NCBI RefSeq assembly: GCF_008014745.1
Contig: NZ_VPFD01000005.1
Span: 155,897-219,896, forward strand
DNA: 64,000 nt
Direction of reading: 5' to 3'
Source of the DNA: Massilia arenae
GTDB lineage: Bacteria; Pseudomonadota; Gammaproteobacteria; Burkholderiales; Burkholderiaceae_D
The position numbers were made by a program, and so were the translations under genes. A model generated the notes under the pieces. It did not search any database. It saw only the letters and a program-made list of their open reading frames with translations, and was not told where the DNA came from. Positions 44,075-52,615 of the stretch are shown piece after piece (position 1 is the stretch's first letter; every line of letters begins with the position of its first letter).

Positions 44075-45040
44075 ATGATTCACACCTGTCGGGCGCTTGC
44101 CCTCTCGATGGCGGCAACGCTGTCCCTGCACGGCCCCGCGCATGCGGCGCCGGCCACCGAAAGTGCGCAGGCGCGCGCCTACCAGCCGGTCACCGTGCGC
44201 CACGCACTGGGCAGCACGACGATCGACAAGCCGCCGCGGCGCGTGGTCGCGCTGGACATGAACGAGGTCGACTTCCTCGACCAGCTGGGCATTCCGGTCG
44301 CCGGCATGCCGAAGGATTTCGTGCCCCGCTTCCTGGCCGGATACCAGCAGGCGGGAGATATCGTGGACACCGGCGCCATCGTCCAGCCGAACCTGGAACG
44401 GGTGCACGCGGCGCGGCCCGACCTGATCCTGATCACCTCGCTGCAGGCGAGGCACTACGCTGAACTCAGGCAGATCGCGCCGACCGTCCATTTCGACGTC
44501 GACTATAGCAATAGCGAGAAAAAACACGTCGAGGTCATCAAGGACCATCTGTTGACGCTCGGCCGCATCTTCGACAAGGACGAACTGGCCCGCCAGAAAG
44601 CCGCCAGCCTGGATGCGAAAGTCCGGCAGGCGCGCCGCGTCACCGACGGCCCTCCCGAGAAGGCGCTCGTGATACTGCACAACAACGGCGCCTTCAGCGC
44701 ATTCGGCGTGCGCTCGCGCTACGGTTTCGTGTTCGAGGCGCTGGGCGTGCAGCCCGCCAGCACGACGGCCGAGGCCGGGCTGCATGGCCAGCCTGTCTCG
44801 AGCGAATTCATCCGGCAGGCCGACCCCGACATCATCTATATCGTCGACCGCACCGCCGTGATGGAGCGCCGGCCGGCGCTGACCGCCGAGACCCTGGGCA
44901 ATCCGCTGCTGCGGCAAACCAGGGCCTGGCGCAACGGCCGCGTGGTGTTCGCCGATCCGCAGGCCTGGTATGTCACCGCCGCCAGCCCGACTTCGCTGAA
45001 CATCATCATCGACGACGTGATCTCCGGCTACCGGCGCTGA
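44075..45040 (+). CDS. Siderophore periplasmic binding protein, FatB/CeuE-like
   Basis: 321 aa. Signal peptide MAATLSLHGPAHA, then the class III binding fold: PRRVVALDMNEVDFLDQLGI, VQPNLERVHAARPDLILITS, and FSAFGVRSRYGFVFEALGV, the region that in CeuE/YclQ-type proteins contributes the ligand-binding residues; the C-terminus has DPDIIYIVDRTAV. This branch binds catecholate siderophores such as petrobactin or linear enterobactin fragments; the actual ligand is inference. AGGAGCTTTCTAG before the ATG; starts immediately after the ATPase stop. Confidence 0.88.
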   Translation: MIHTCRALALSMAATLSLHGPAHAAPATESAQARAYQPVTVRHALGSTTIDKPPRRVVALDMNEVDFLDQLGIPVAGMPKDFVPRFLAGYQQAGDIVDTGAIVQPNLERVHAARPDLILITSLQARHYAELRQIAPTVHFDVDYSNSEKKHVEVIKDHLLTLGRIFDKDELARQKAASLDAKVRQARRVTDGPPEKALVILHNNGAFSAFGVRSRYGFVFEALGVQPASTTAEAGLHGQPVSSEFIRQADPDIIYIVDRTAVMERRPALTAETLGNPLLRQTRAWRNGRVVFADPQAWYVTAASPTSLNIIIDDVISGYRR

Positions 45041-45074
45041 GCCGCGCCGCGCCGGGCGCCGAACTGCGCCCACG

Positions 45075-45095
45075 AATGTAAATGCTTCTCATTCC
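45075..45095 (+). promoter_or_regulatory. Weak Fur-like box before last TonB receptor
   Basis: The reverse strand reads AATGAGAAGCATTTACATT, with the TGAGAA half and an ATTTACA half roughly matching the Fur 7-1-7 pattern. It lies in the 97-nt gap before the receptor, which may have its own iron-regulated promoter. Confidence 0.45.
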
Positions 45096-45137
45096 AATAA
45101 ATAGCACCCCCTCCCTTCCCCCAACCAGGAATCCGAT

Positions 45138-47351
45138 ATGAGCACTATCAGCATCACACCCGGCATCACACCCCGCAATCCACACCGCACACGCCAGGAC
45201 CGCTCCCCGGCGCTCACGCGCATCGCCGCGACGCTGTATGGCATCGGCTTCAGCGCCGCCGCGCTGGCCGCTCCCGCCGCGCCGGCGCCTGCCGCCGAGG
45301 ACCAGGGCGCAGTACCGATCGTCACCGTGACCGGCGAAGCGCCGGGCACGATCGCCCCCTATGCCGGCGGCCAGGTCGCCTCGGGCGGCCGCGTCGGCTT
45401 CCTCGGCGACAAGGACTTCATGGAGACACCGTTCTCCACTGTCGCCTACACCTCGAGCTACATCCAGGACCTGCAGGCGAAGGATCTGACCGACGTCATC
45501 GCCAAGACCGATCCCACGGTGTTCAGCAACGGCGTCAGCGGCGCCTGGAGCGAAAACTATTCGATCCGCGGCTTCGCCTCGACCACGACCGACCTGACCG
45601 TCGGCGGCCTGGCCGGCATGGCGCCCTACTACCGCACCTCGCCTGAGATGTACGAGCGCATCGAAGTGCAGAAGGGACCCTCGGCGCTGCTGGGCGGCAT
45701 GCCGCCAGGCGGTTCGGTGGGCGGCGCCATCAACCTGGTTCCCAAGCGCGCCGGCGCCACCCCGCTGACGCGGCTGAGCGCGACCTATCTGTCGGACGCG
45801 CAGTTCGGCACCCACGTTGACCTGGGCCGCCGGTTCGGCGAGCGCAAGCAGTTCGGCATCCGCTTCAACGGCGTCTACCGCGATGGCGATGGCCCGGTCG
45901 ATCGGCAAGAGAGAAGGGCCGGCCTCGCGGCGCTCGGACTGGACTGGCGCGGCGACGGGGTACGCCTGTCCGCCGATCTTTATCACAGCGACGACCGGGT
46001 GCAGGGCGTGACCCGCGGCATCGGCCTGGCCGCCGGCGTGGCCGTGCCCCGGCCACCGAAGGCCGATACCCAGCTGAACCCTTCCTGGTCCCATGCCGAG
46101 ACCCGTGACAAGGGCGTCATGGCGCGCGCCGATGTCGACCTTGGCGCCGACATGATGGCCTATGCGGCCGCCGGCGCCAGCCGCGCCAACTACGAGTACA
46201 ACGGCGCCATCTCGTCGGCGCTGCTGAACGCGCAGGGCGACTTCCGGACCACCATGGCGCAGCTGAAGATGGACATCCGGAAGACCTCGGCCGAAGTGGG
46301 CGTGCGCGGCACGCTGCGCACTGGCGGCGTGAAACACCAGTGGGTGGTCAACGCCACGCAGTACGAGGACAAGCAGCACGACCACGGACGCAGGTCGGTG
46401 CCGGGCGCGGACTGGGTGACCAATATCTACAATCCGGTATGGGGTCCGGTGGCGCCGATGGTCTGGCCGCCAACCCTGCACAGCGAAACCCGCCTGTCGA
46501 GCGTGGGCTTCGCCAACACCATGTCGTTCGCCGCAGACCGGGTGCAGCTGACCGCCGGCCTGCGCCGCCAGGAAGTACGCACTGACAGTTTCAACGTCAC
46601 CACCGGGGCGCTAGCCAGCCGCTACGATGCAGGCGCGAATTCGCCGGCTGCAGCGCTGCTGGTCAGGCTCGATCGTCACCTGTCCGTCTACGCCAACTAC
46701 ATCGAAGGCTTGAGCAAGGGCCAGTCGGCGCCGGTAAGCGCCGCCAACGCCGGCGAGCTGTTCCCTCCGTACAAGAGCCGGCAAAAAGAGGCCGGCCTGA
46801 AGCTCGACTCAGGCGCCTTCGCCCATACGTTCAGCGTATTCCAGATCGAACGCCCCAGCAGCTATACCGACCCGGCCACGAACGTGTTTTCTTTTGGCGG
46901 CGAGCAGCGTAACCGCGGCGCCGAATGGAGCTTCTTCGGCGCCCCGGTGCCTGCGCTACGCCTGATGGGCGGGGTCGCCTGGGTCGACCCGGAAGTCACG
47001 CGCTCCGCGCTCGCCGCCAGCGTGGGCAAGCAAGCCACCGGCGTCGCCAAACTGCAGGGCAAGGCCGGCGTGGAATGGGATGTGTCCGCGCTGCCGGGGC
47101 TGACACTGACGGGCAACGCGACCTCGGTATCGAAGCAGTACATCAGCGCCGACAACGCCCTGGCGGCGGCCGGTCGCACGACCTTCGATGTGGGTGCGCG
47201 CTATGGCGCCGTGGTGGGAGGACGTCGGATGACGCTGCGGGGCACCGTCAGCAACGTCACGAACAAGGCCTATTGGGGCATGCCTTTGCTGTCGAGCCTG
47301 GCCTTGGGGGCGCCGCGCACCGTGCAGTTGTCGATGACGGTCGATCTTTGA
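45138..47351 (+). CDS. TonB-dependent siderophore receptor
   Basis: 737 aa. Signal segment to about residue 45 (GFSAAALAAP), TonB-box-like PIVTVTGE, plug with AKDLTDVIAKTDPTVFSN, YSIRGFASTTTDLT, RIEVQKGPSALLGGMPPGG and GAINLVPKRAG. The overall plan is like the receptor at 16669-18861, including the FLG-KDFMETPFSTVAYTS segment, so the two are paralogues. Unusually the barrel ends in Leu (SMTVDL) instead of Phe. AGGAATCCGAT precedes the ATG. It closes the siderophore operon. Confidence 0.9.
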   Translation: MSTISITPGITPRNPHRTRQDRSPALTRIAATLYGIGFSAAALAAPAAPAPAAEDQGAVPIVTVTGEAPGTIAPYAGGQVASGGRVGFLGDKDFMETPFSTVAYTSSYIQDLQAKDLTDVIAKTDPTVFSNGVSGAWSENYSIRGFASTTTDLTVGGLAGMAPYYRTSPEMYERIEVQKGPSALLGGMPPGGSVGGAINLVPKRAGATPLTRLSATYLSDAQFGTHVDLGRRFGERKQFGIRFNGVYRDGDGPVDRQERRAGLAALGLDWRGDGVRLSADLYHSDDRVQGVTRGIGLAAGVAVPRPPKADTQLNPSWSHAETRDKGVMARADVDLGADMMAYAAAGASRANYEYNGAISSALLNAQGDFRTTMAQLKMDIRKTSAEVGVRGTLRTGGVKHQWVVNATQYEDKQHDHGRRSVPGADWVTNIYNPVWGPVAPMVWPPTLHSETRLSSVGFANTMSFAADRVQLTAGLRRQEVRTDSFNVTTGALASRYDAGANSPAAALLVRLDRHLSVYANYIEGLSKGQSAPVSAANAGELFPPYKSRQKEAGLKLDSGAFAHTFSVFQIERPSSYTDPATNVFSFGGEQRNRGAEWSFFGAPVPALRLMGGVAWVDPEVTRSALAASVGKQATGVAKLQGKAGVEWDVSALPGLTLTGNATSVSKQYISADNALAAAGRTTFDVGARYGAVVGGRRMTLRGTVSNVTNKAYWGMPLLSSLALGAPRTVQLSMTVDL

Positions 47352-47421
47352 ACGGGTGATGCCGGATCGCTGGCGCGGGCCGATTGCGGGCCGATGGCCG
47401 GCCGTGACGACGAGGCCTGCC

Positions 47422-48036
47422 TCATGCCATATCCAGCACGGCGATGTAATGGCAAGTACTGCCGGCCAGAACGAACAGATGCCAGATCCCGTGACCGTGG
47501 CGCACCTTGTGGTCGGTGGCATAAAACACGATACCGGCCGTGTAGCACAAGCCGCCCGCCGCCAGCCAGGCAAAGCCGTCGCGGCCGAGCGCATCCACCA
47601 GGGGACCGGTGCAGGCGATGGCGAGCCAGCCCATCACACAATAGATGACGAGTGACAGCACGCGCCGCCGTTCGGCATACAGGAGCTCCTGCGCGATACC
47701 GAGCACGGCCAGGGTCCAGACAACGCCGAGCATGGTCCAGCCGATGGCCCCGCGCAGCGCCACCAGCGTGAATGGCGTGTACGTGCCTGCGATCAGCAGG
47801 TAGATGGCGCAATGGTCCATCTTGCGCAGTACGTCCTTGCTTGCGCCGCGCAGGCTGTGATACAGGGTAGAGGTCAGGTAGAGCAGCAACAGCGTGACCG
47901 CGTAGATGCTGAAGCTGACGACCTTCCAGACATCGCCGCTGCGCGCCGCCACGTGCACCAGCAGCACGCCGCCCACGACCGCGGCCACCGCCCCCACGGC
48001 ATGGGTGATGCTGTTGAAGCGTTCACCGTGGACCAT
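47422..48036 (-). CDS. trhA: Hemolysin III / PAQR-family membrane protein TrhA-like
   Basis: 204 aa, seven-helix protein. The family signatures are ERFNSITHAVGA, TLYHSL, MDHCAIYLLIAGTYTPF and the late GHGIWHLFVLAGSTCHY. The His residues match the metal-binding set of the PAQR family. Bacterial members affect membrane energetics and lipid homeostasis. ATG at 48036 is used because GAAAGG precedes it and the motif ERFNS starts there; the frame is open 20 codons further up. Confidence 0.88.
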   Translation of the reverse strand: MVHGERFNSITHAVGAVAAVVGGVLLVHVAARSGDVWKVVSFSIYAVTLLLLYLTSTLYHSLRGASKDVLRKMDHCAIYLLIAGTYTPFTLVALRGAIGWTMLGVVWTLAVLGIAQELLYAERRRVLSLVIYCVMGWLAIACTGPLVDALGRDGFAWLAAGGLCYTAGIVFYATDHKVRHGHGIWHLFVLAGSTCHYIAVLDMA

Positions 48037-48102
48037 GCGCCGCCTTTCAGAGGCAAGACCCGGCCTGCGTGCGGACAGCCGCGCACGGCCGGCCAAGGTG
48101 CG

Positions 48103-48309
48103 TCACTCGGGCAAGCGATGCCCGAAAACAGGGATCCCGATGCGCACAATTCGCCGCCGCCATGGCCGGGTCAGCACACGCAGCGCCACCTCCAGCGAAA
48201 CGTGATGTGTCGCCAGCGCTTCGGCTGCGGATCGGATGCCGAGTGCGCGATGATTGCTCACGATAGCATCGATTAATATGGCACTCAGGCGGTCGATACG
48301 GGTATGCAT
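48103..48309 (-). CDS. Small hypothetical protein
   Basis: 68 aa: MHTRIDRLSAILIDAIV, then AAEALATHHVSLEVALRVLTRP and a basic WRRRIVR tail. The pattern (xx-V-S/P-xx-VALRVL-RP-RRR) is recalled from small proteins of Oxalobacteraceae without known function; it may be a DNA- or RNA-binding helix pair. The ribosome site is weak; Met 48327 is an alternative start. Confidence 0.5.
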   Translation of the reverse strand: MHTRIDRLSAILIDAIVSNHRALGIRSAAEALATHHVSLEVALRVLTRPWRRRIVRIGIPVFGHRLPE

Positions 48310-48415
48310 TTGCCAGTCTAGCATTCCGCCGATGAACACAAGTATTATATTTTTTGCCAGACGAAGCGGGTACATGGTTTCGTGCTACTGTGGTTTCCTG
48401 ACCAAGGAGCATTCG

Positions 48416-48658
48416 ATGCACGCCGAGCCAAAATCGCATTACAAAGGCTATACCATCGTGGCGAATCCGGTCGAAACGATCCGCCGACGCTTCATGGCCA
48501 TTTTCACGATCTATGAAAGCGAACATGCGACTTTCCCCCTCTGCCATCACCAGGCGACCGGGACCAAGGGCTTCCTGACCGTCGAAGAAGCCGTCAGCAG
48601 TTCCTTCGACAATGCGCGCAAGTGGATCGACAATCGCCATATCCCACATATTCATTGA
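48416..48658 (+). CDS. Small hypothetical protein
   Basis: 80 aa: YKGYTIVANPVETIRRRFMA, FTIYESEHATFPLCHH, GFLTVEEAVSSSFDNARKWI. AAGGAGCATTCG before the ATG at 48416 is a strong start. The arrangement (short beta strands, then a helix with A-x-S-x-x-x-A-R-x-W-I-D) is similar to the protein at 48829, so the two may be distant paralogues. No family recognised. Confidence 0.65.
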   Translation: MHAEPKSHYKGYTIVANPVETIRRRFMAIFTIYESEHATFPLCHHQATGTKGFLTVEEAVSSSFDNARKWIDNRHIPHIH

Positions 48659-48828
48659 AGCGCCAGCAAGCTTTTGCATGCTCGCAAGGCGGTCCATTCC
48701 CGCATCGACAGCGGCATGGCGACCATCGATCGCCACTTTCCCCCATGCCGGCGAAGGTTCCCAGTGCGCTCCCATCGGCACGATGAGCGCGCCCGACCCG
48801 CACAATATGCGTCAACATTCGGGCAATC

Positions 48829-49104
48829 ATGCAAAACCGCGCTGACACGAACACCATGGAATTCACCATGCTCGACGAGCCATACCTTGGCTACAGGATC
48901 GAGTGGGCAACCACGCCGTCGCAGAATCAGCCCGAGATGTGGCTGGGACACTTCCACGCGTTCAAGGCAGGAGAGCGCACAGTCAGGGGTTCGCTCGTCA
49001 ATCCACAACGCAGCGCCGCGAACGCGCACCTGAGCGTGATCCGCATTGCAAAAGCCAGGATCGATGCGGTCCTTCTCCGACAGTCTTCTCGCCTGCCCGG
49101 CTGA
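48829..49104 (+). CDS. Small hypothetical protein, possible paralogue of the preceding gene
   Basis: 91 aa: YLGYRIEWATTPSQNQPEMW, LGHFHAFKAGE, then a helix (HLSVIRIAKARIDAVLL). The YxGYxI opening and A-x-x-x-I-D helix recall the 48416 protein. Start uncertain (ATG 48829, 48856 or 48868); no strong ribosome site. Confidence 0.45.
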   Translation: MQNRADTNTMEFTMLDEPYLGYRIEWATTPSQNQPEMWLGHFHAFKAGERTVRGSLVNPQRSAANAHLSVIRIAKARIDAVLLRQSSRLPG

Positions 49105-49258
49105 ACCAACGCCGGTCGCGACATGTGTTCGCGGGTTCGGGCCTCATCGTGTTTTCTTACAGAATCTTGTGACCGGCAATCCGGGCCTGCGCGCATCGAC
49201 TGCCGCCAGGCGCCCTGCTGGCCGGCGGGCCGAGGCGGGCCTGGGCGCCAGGTCCGGC

Positions 49259-50392
49259 TCAGGCAACCGTCGCGTCCAGTACCACCGGCAGCACGAATTT
49301 CAGGCGCAAGCCCTGCCCCCGCCCGGCGCTGTCGGCGGACACCGTCCCCCCATGCGCCCGGCTCACGCTGCGCGCGACGGCCAGGCCGAGTCCCGCGCCC
49401 GACTCAGCCCGAGCGGGATGGGGGGCGAACTTGCGAAACGGCTGGAACAGCAGGGGTAGTTCGCCTTCCTCGACGCCGATCCCGTGGTCGCTTACCAGCA
49501 GCTCGAGAAACACGCCATCGACCGCGACCGCCAGTGAAATCGCGGTGCCATCGTCGGAAAACTGGCTGGCATTGAGCAGGGCGCCGCCGAGCGCCTGCGC
49601 CAGCCGCTCGGGATCGCACCACAATATGGCGCCCCGCACCTGCCCCTCCGCTGGAATTCTCAACTTGAGCGTCTGGCCACGTTCGCTCAGGACGCAGCCG
49701 ACAACGTCGCACGCGTTCTCCAGCACCTCGTCCACGTTCGAGGCGCGCTTGAACACCGGCGTATCACCGGCTTGTTCGATGCGCGAGCCTTCGAGCAGAT
49801 CGTCGACGAAGCGCGCCAGCTTCCTGGTCTGGCGCGCGATGACGCCGGCCATGCGGTCGATGCCGGGGGCGCCGGGCCGGCGCTGCAGCAGCGTGGCGGC
49901 CGCCATGACCGGGGCCAGCGGATTGCGCAATTCATGCGCCAGCACCTGCAGAAAGCCGGCCCGGCTGTCACGCACGAACTTCACCTGGTCTTCGAGCCGC
50001 CGCCGCTCGCTGATGTCGGTCAGGGAGCACAATACGCCTGCGCTGGCGCCATCGGCGTCGAGCACCGGCCGTGCATGCATTACCACCCAGCGCCGGCCGC
50101 CATCCACAGACTCGGCCAGCAGTTCGGCGGCCGGCTGGGCAAGGCCGGTGCGCGCCGCCAGCGCGGCCGGCGATGCCGGCCTGTCGAGCGCGCTGCCATC
50201 GGGGCGGAACAGCGCCTTGAAACCGTCCCAGCGCCCATCCTCGTCCGGATCGGGCCAGGCGCCCCATAGCCGCCTGGCGGAGTTGTTGGCGTACCGTACG
50301 GCCCCGTCAGGAGTACAACAGTACGCAGGACAGGCAATCTGCCCGATCAGCAGACCATGGGCATCCAGCGCAGTCTCGCCGCGCCGGTCCAT
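49259..50392 (-). CDS. PAS-domain sensor histidine kinase
   Basis: 377 aa, soluble. PAS domain at about 10-135 (IACPAYCCTPDGAVRYANNS, with VLCSLTDISERRRLED), phospho-acceptor His near 154 in VLAHELRNPLAPVMA, ATPase domain with LLNASQFSDDGT (N box), DHGIGVEEGE and GAGLGLAVARSVSRAHGG. No receiver domain and no adjacent response regulator. ATG at 50392 follows GAAAGGCGGCGCGCC; ATG 50440 would add 16 residues without a ribosome site. Confidence 0.87.
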   Translation of the reverse strand: MDRRGETALDAHGLLIGQIACPAYCCTPDGAVRYANNSARRLWGAWPDPDEDGRWDGFKALFRPDGSALDRPASPAALAARTGLAQPAAELLAESVDGGRRWVVMHARPVLDADGASAGVLCSLTDISERRRLEDQVKFVRDSRAGFLQVLAHELRNPLAPVMAAATLLQRRPGAPGIDRMAGVIARQTRKLARFVDDLLEGSRIEQAGDTPVFKRASNVDEVLENACDVVGCVLSERGQTLKLRIPAEGQVRGAILWCDPERLAQALGGALLNASQFSDDGTAISLAVAVDGVFLELLVSDHGIGVEEGELPLLFQPFRKFAPHPARAESGAGLGLAVARSVSRAHGGTVSADSAGRGQGLRLKFVLPVVLDATVA

Positions 50393-50528
50393 GGCGCGCC
50401 GCCTTTCAGGTATTCGTGCCACAGCGGCTCCCGGTTTCATCGTCGTACATCATGATGGACGCTGGCGCCGCGTGCCGGCGTAGGACACGCACGGGCGTGC
50501 ATGTCATCTGTACCGCCGCCGGGCCCGC

Positions 50529-51476
50529 TCAGGCATCCATGCTGCCGAAGAAGAAGCGCAGCATCTCCTGGCTGGCGTTCGGTCCGCGGACATCCGTGTA
50601 GCTGCCGCGCGCGTCACCGCCCGACCAGGCGTGGCCGGCCCCGTGCACCGTCCATTCCTCGGCCACGATGCCGCCCGTGGGTTCGCGATGCACGTGGCGG
50701 GTGAATGCCCGCCCGCCGCTGCTTCCTGTCTCGGCCTCCACGGCGACGCCGGCATCGGCCGCGCGCCGGTGCAGCGCATGGCTGTCGAGAAACTGGCGTA
50801 TCACGCCGCGGCTGTTCGTGCGATGGACCGTCGCATCGGCATCTCCATGGAAGACGATGACGGGCACTGCGGCATGCGCACTGGGGGCCGGCGGCGCCGG
50901 CGGACTGGCGCCGGTGCGCATCGCCAGCAGCGCGCCGGCGTCACTGCCGGCGCTGCCGTGCGCAAGTCCCGAGTGGCAGCCGACGGCACTGAACAGGTCG
51001 GGATAGGTACGCCCGAGAATGACTGCCATGGCGCCGCCCGCGGACAGGCCTGCGACCGCGACACGTCCGGCATCGACCGCATGCTCGGCCATGATATGCC
51101 GGGTGAGTCCGGCGATCAGTGCCGGCTCGCCTTCGCCGCGCCGGTGATGGGCCCGGTCATACCAGTTCCAGCACTTGTTGCAGTGCGCGCTGCAGGACTG
51201 TTCCGGATACAGGACCAGGCAACCGTGCTCTTGGGCGAGCGCATTCATCCCGGTGCCGGCGGCGAAATCGGCGGCATCCTGCCCGCAACCATGCAGCATG
51301 ACGATCAGCGGCATTGGGCCGCGCTCGCCGCCGGGGATGAACAGGCGGTAGCGCAGCGCATGCTTGCCGTCATCGTGCAATCCGTGGCCGAACCGGCTGC
51401 CGGAAAGGCCCTGGGCGGGCGCGCCGGCCCATGGCAGAGCCATCGATGACCAGGCATCGAAGAACGTGTTGAACAT
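50529..51476 (-). CDS. PHB-depolymerase-family esterase (type 1 catalytic domain)
   Basis: 315 aa alpha/beta hydrolase. Oxyanion region PLIVMLHGCGQDAADFA, Cys-rich segment CSAHCNKCWNWYD, nucleophile GLSAGGAMAVIL (G-L-S-A-G), acid FHGDADATVH and catalytic His in HGAGHAWSGGD. This is the extracellular PHB depolymerase/feruloyl esterase fold, but no signal peptide is visible (MFNTFFDAWSSMALPW). With a phasin gene upstream on the same strand, action at intracellular PHA granules is plausible. ATG 51476 is preceded by GGGGAAAACGAACC. Confidence 0.85.
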   Translation of the reverse strand: MFNTFFDAWSSMALPWAGAPAQGLSGSRFGHGLHDDGKHALRYRLFIPGGERGPMPLIVMLHGCGQDAADFAAGTGMNALAQEHGCLVLYPEQSCSAHCNKCWNWYDRAHHRRGEGEPALIAGLTRHIMAEHAVDAGRVAVAGLSAGGAMAVILGRTYPDLFSAVGCHSGLAHGSAGSDAGALLAMRTGASPPAPPAPSAHAAVPVIVFHGDADATVHRTNSRGVIRQFLDSHALHRRAADAGVAVEAETGSSGGRAFTRHVHREPTGGIVAEEWTVHGAGHAWSGGDARGSYTDVRGPNASQEMLRFFFGSMDA

Positions 51477-51592
51477 GGTTCGTTTTCCCCAATGAGGTGG
51501 TAAAAAGGCGTCGCGCAAGCGCAAGCGGCGGCGCGACCGCATGGTCGGCGCCGCCGCAAGGCCTGCCCCGCGGGACCCGGGGGCATTGAAGA

Positions 51593-52210
51593 TTAGCGTG
51601 GCGGCGAAGGCGCCTTGTTGCCGGCCTGACTGTTACCGCCTTGCTGGTTGCCGGGGTTGCGCGGCGGACCAGCCTGGCCATCGGGCTTGGCGCCTGCCGC
51701 CTCGCCATGAAGCTGGTTCAGGTACTCGGCGCCGATGTTGGCGCCGCGCTGCGCCTCCTGCAGGAACGCATCGCGCGAGTTCTTGACGGTCTCCTCCTGC
51801 TGGCGCAGGCTCTTGTCTGCTTCTTCGGCCGACACCCGGGTGACTTCACTGGCCAACGCGCGTGCGGTACGGGAGGTTTCCTGCACATGCTGCTCGCTCG
51901 CGCGGGTCAGGTCGACCTGGGTGGCGGCAGCAAGCTGCGACAGCTGCTGCTGGTACGAACGCAGCTTGTCGGTGGCGGGCTGGGCCCGCGAGGCGGCTGC
52001 CGACAAGGCGTCGGTGGGACGATCGGCGGTCAGCATGCGCTGGAAGGTGCCGGTGGTCTCCTCGATCAAGGTCTGGCCCAGCTGCATGTTCAGCTGGAAG
52101 ACCTGCTGAAAGGAGCGCGACACTGCCTGCGACAGCTCGTTCATGAAGGCGCTCTGGGCGTCGATGTGCGAACGCAGGGCGGGATTGACGGATTGGGGAA
52201 ACGGATACAT
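51593..52210 (-). CDS. Phasin family protein
   Basis: 205 aa, nearly all helical: SRSFQQVFQLNMQLGQTLIE, LRSYQQQLSQLAAATQVDLT, SEEA-type Gln/Ala-rich coiled regions, and a Pro/Gly/Gln-rich tail (about 175-205). This is the amphipathic pattern of phasins that coat polyhydroxyalkanoate granules. AAAGGTACGCC precedes the ATG. The esterase gene begins 117 nt downstream. Confidence 0.83.
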   Translation of the reverse strand: MYPFPQSVNPALRSHIDAQSAFMNELSQAVSRSFQQVFQLNMQLGQTLIEETTGTFQRMLTADRPTDALSAAASRAQPATDKLRSYQQQLSQLAAATQVDLTRASEQHVQETSRTARALASEVTRVSAEEADKSLRQQEETVKNSRDAFLQEAQRGANIGAEYLNQLHGEAAGAKPDGQAGPPRNPGNQQGGNSQAGNKAPSPPR

Positions 52211-52523
52211 GGCGTACCTTTCAAGGTATGAAAAATCGGGTGGGATGGACGTGCGAGCGCCGAACGCAATGCGTTGCCAAGTTCGGCGGGAATGGCAGCA
52301 CGGCAGGTGCCGGCTGGGAGAGGACGATCAGGACAGATCGTGTTTGACCTCCAGACTATGCGCTCTTTTCCGCGTCCGTGCGGCCGATTCGCGTATCTAT
52401 TTTCGGACAATGGCAAGCGGCAAGACATTGCTCGAGAATACAGGTGGAAATGGATGGCCACGTGCGGGCGACAGCGGCGCCAACAAGCAAAAAAATACTG
52501 CCAAGCTATTTACTATTGCCAAT
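52211..52523. other. Intergenic region, no gene seen
   Basis: About 310 bp between divergent phasin and GGDEF-EAL genes. Open frames are short and lack ribosome sites. The right part is AT-rich and leads into the promoter at 52524. Confidence 0.5.
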
Positions 52524-52552
52524 TTGACAATCATGCAGCAGGCTGCCATACT
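52524..52552 (+). promoter_or_regulatory. Sigma-70-type promoter
   Basis: Consensus -35 TTGACA (52524-52529), 17-nt spacer, -10 CATACT (52547-52552). It lies 63 nt before the GGDEF-EAL start in an AT-rich stretch. Confidence 0.7.
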
Positions 52553-52615
52553 GTATTTGCTTCATCACTGGCCCTTGCCAGGCAGATTGCAAGACACGCA
52601 AAGAGGTGACCACCG

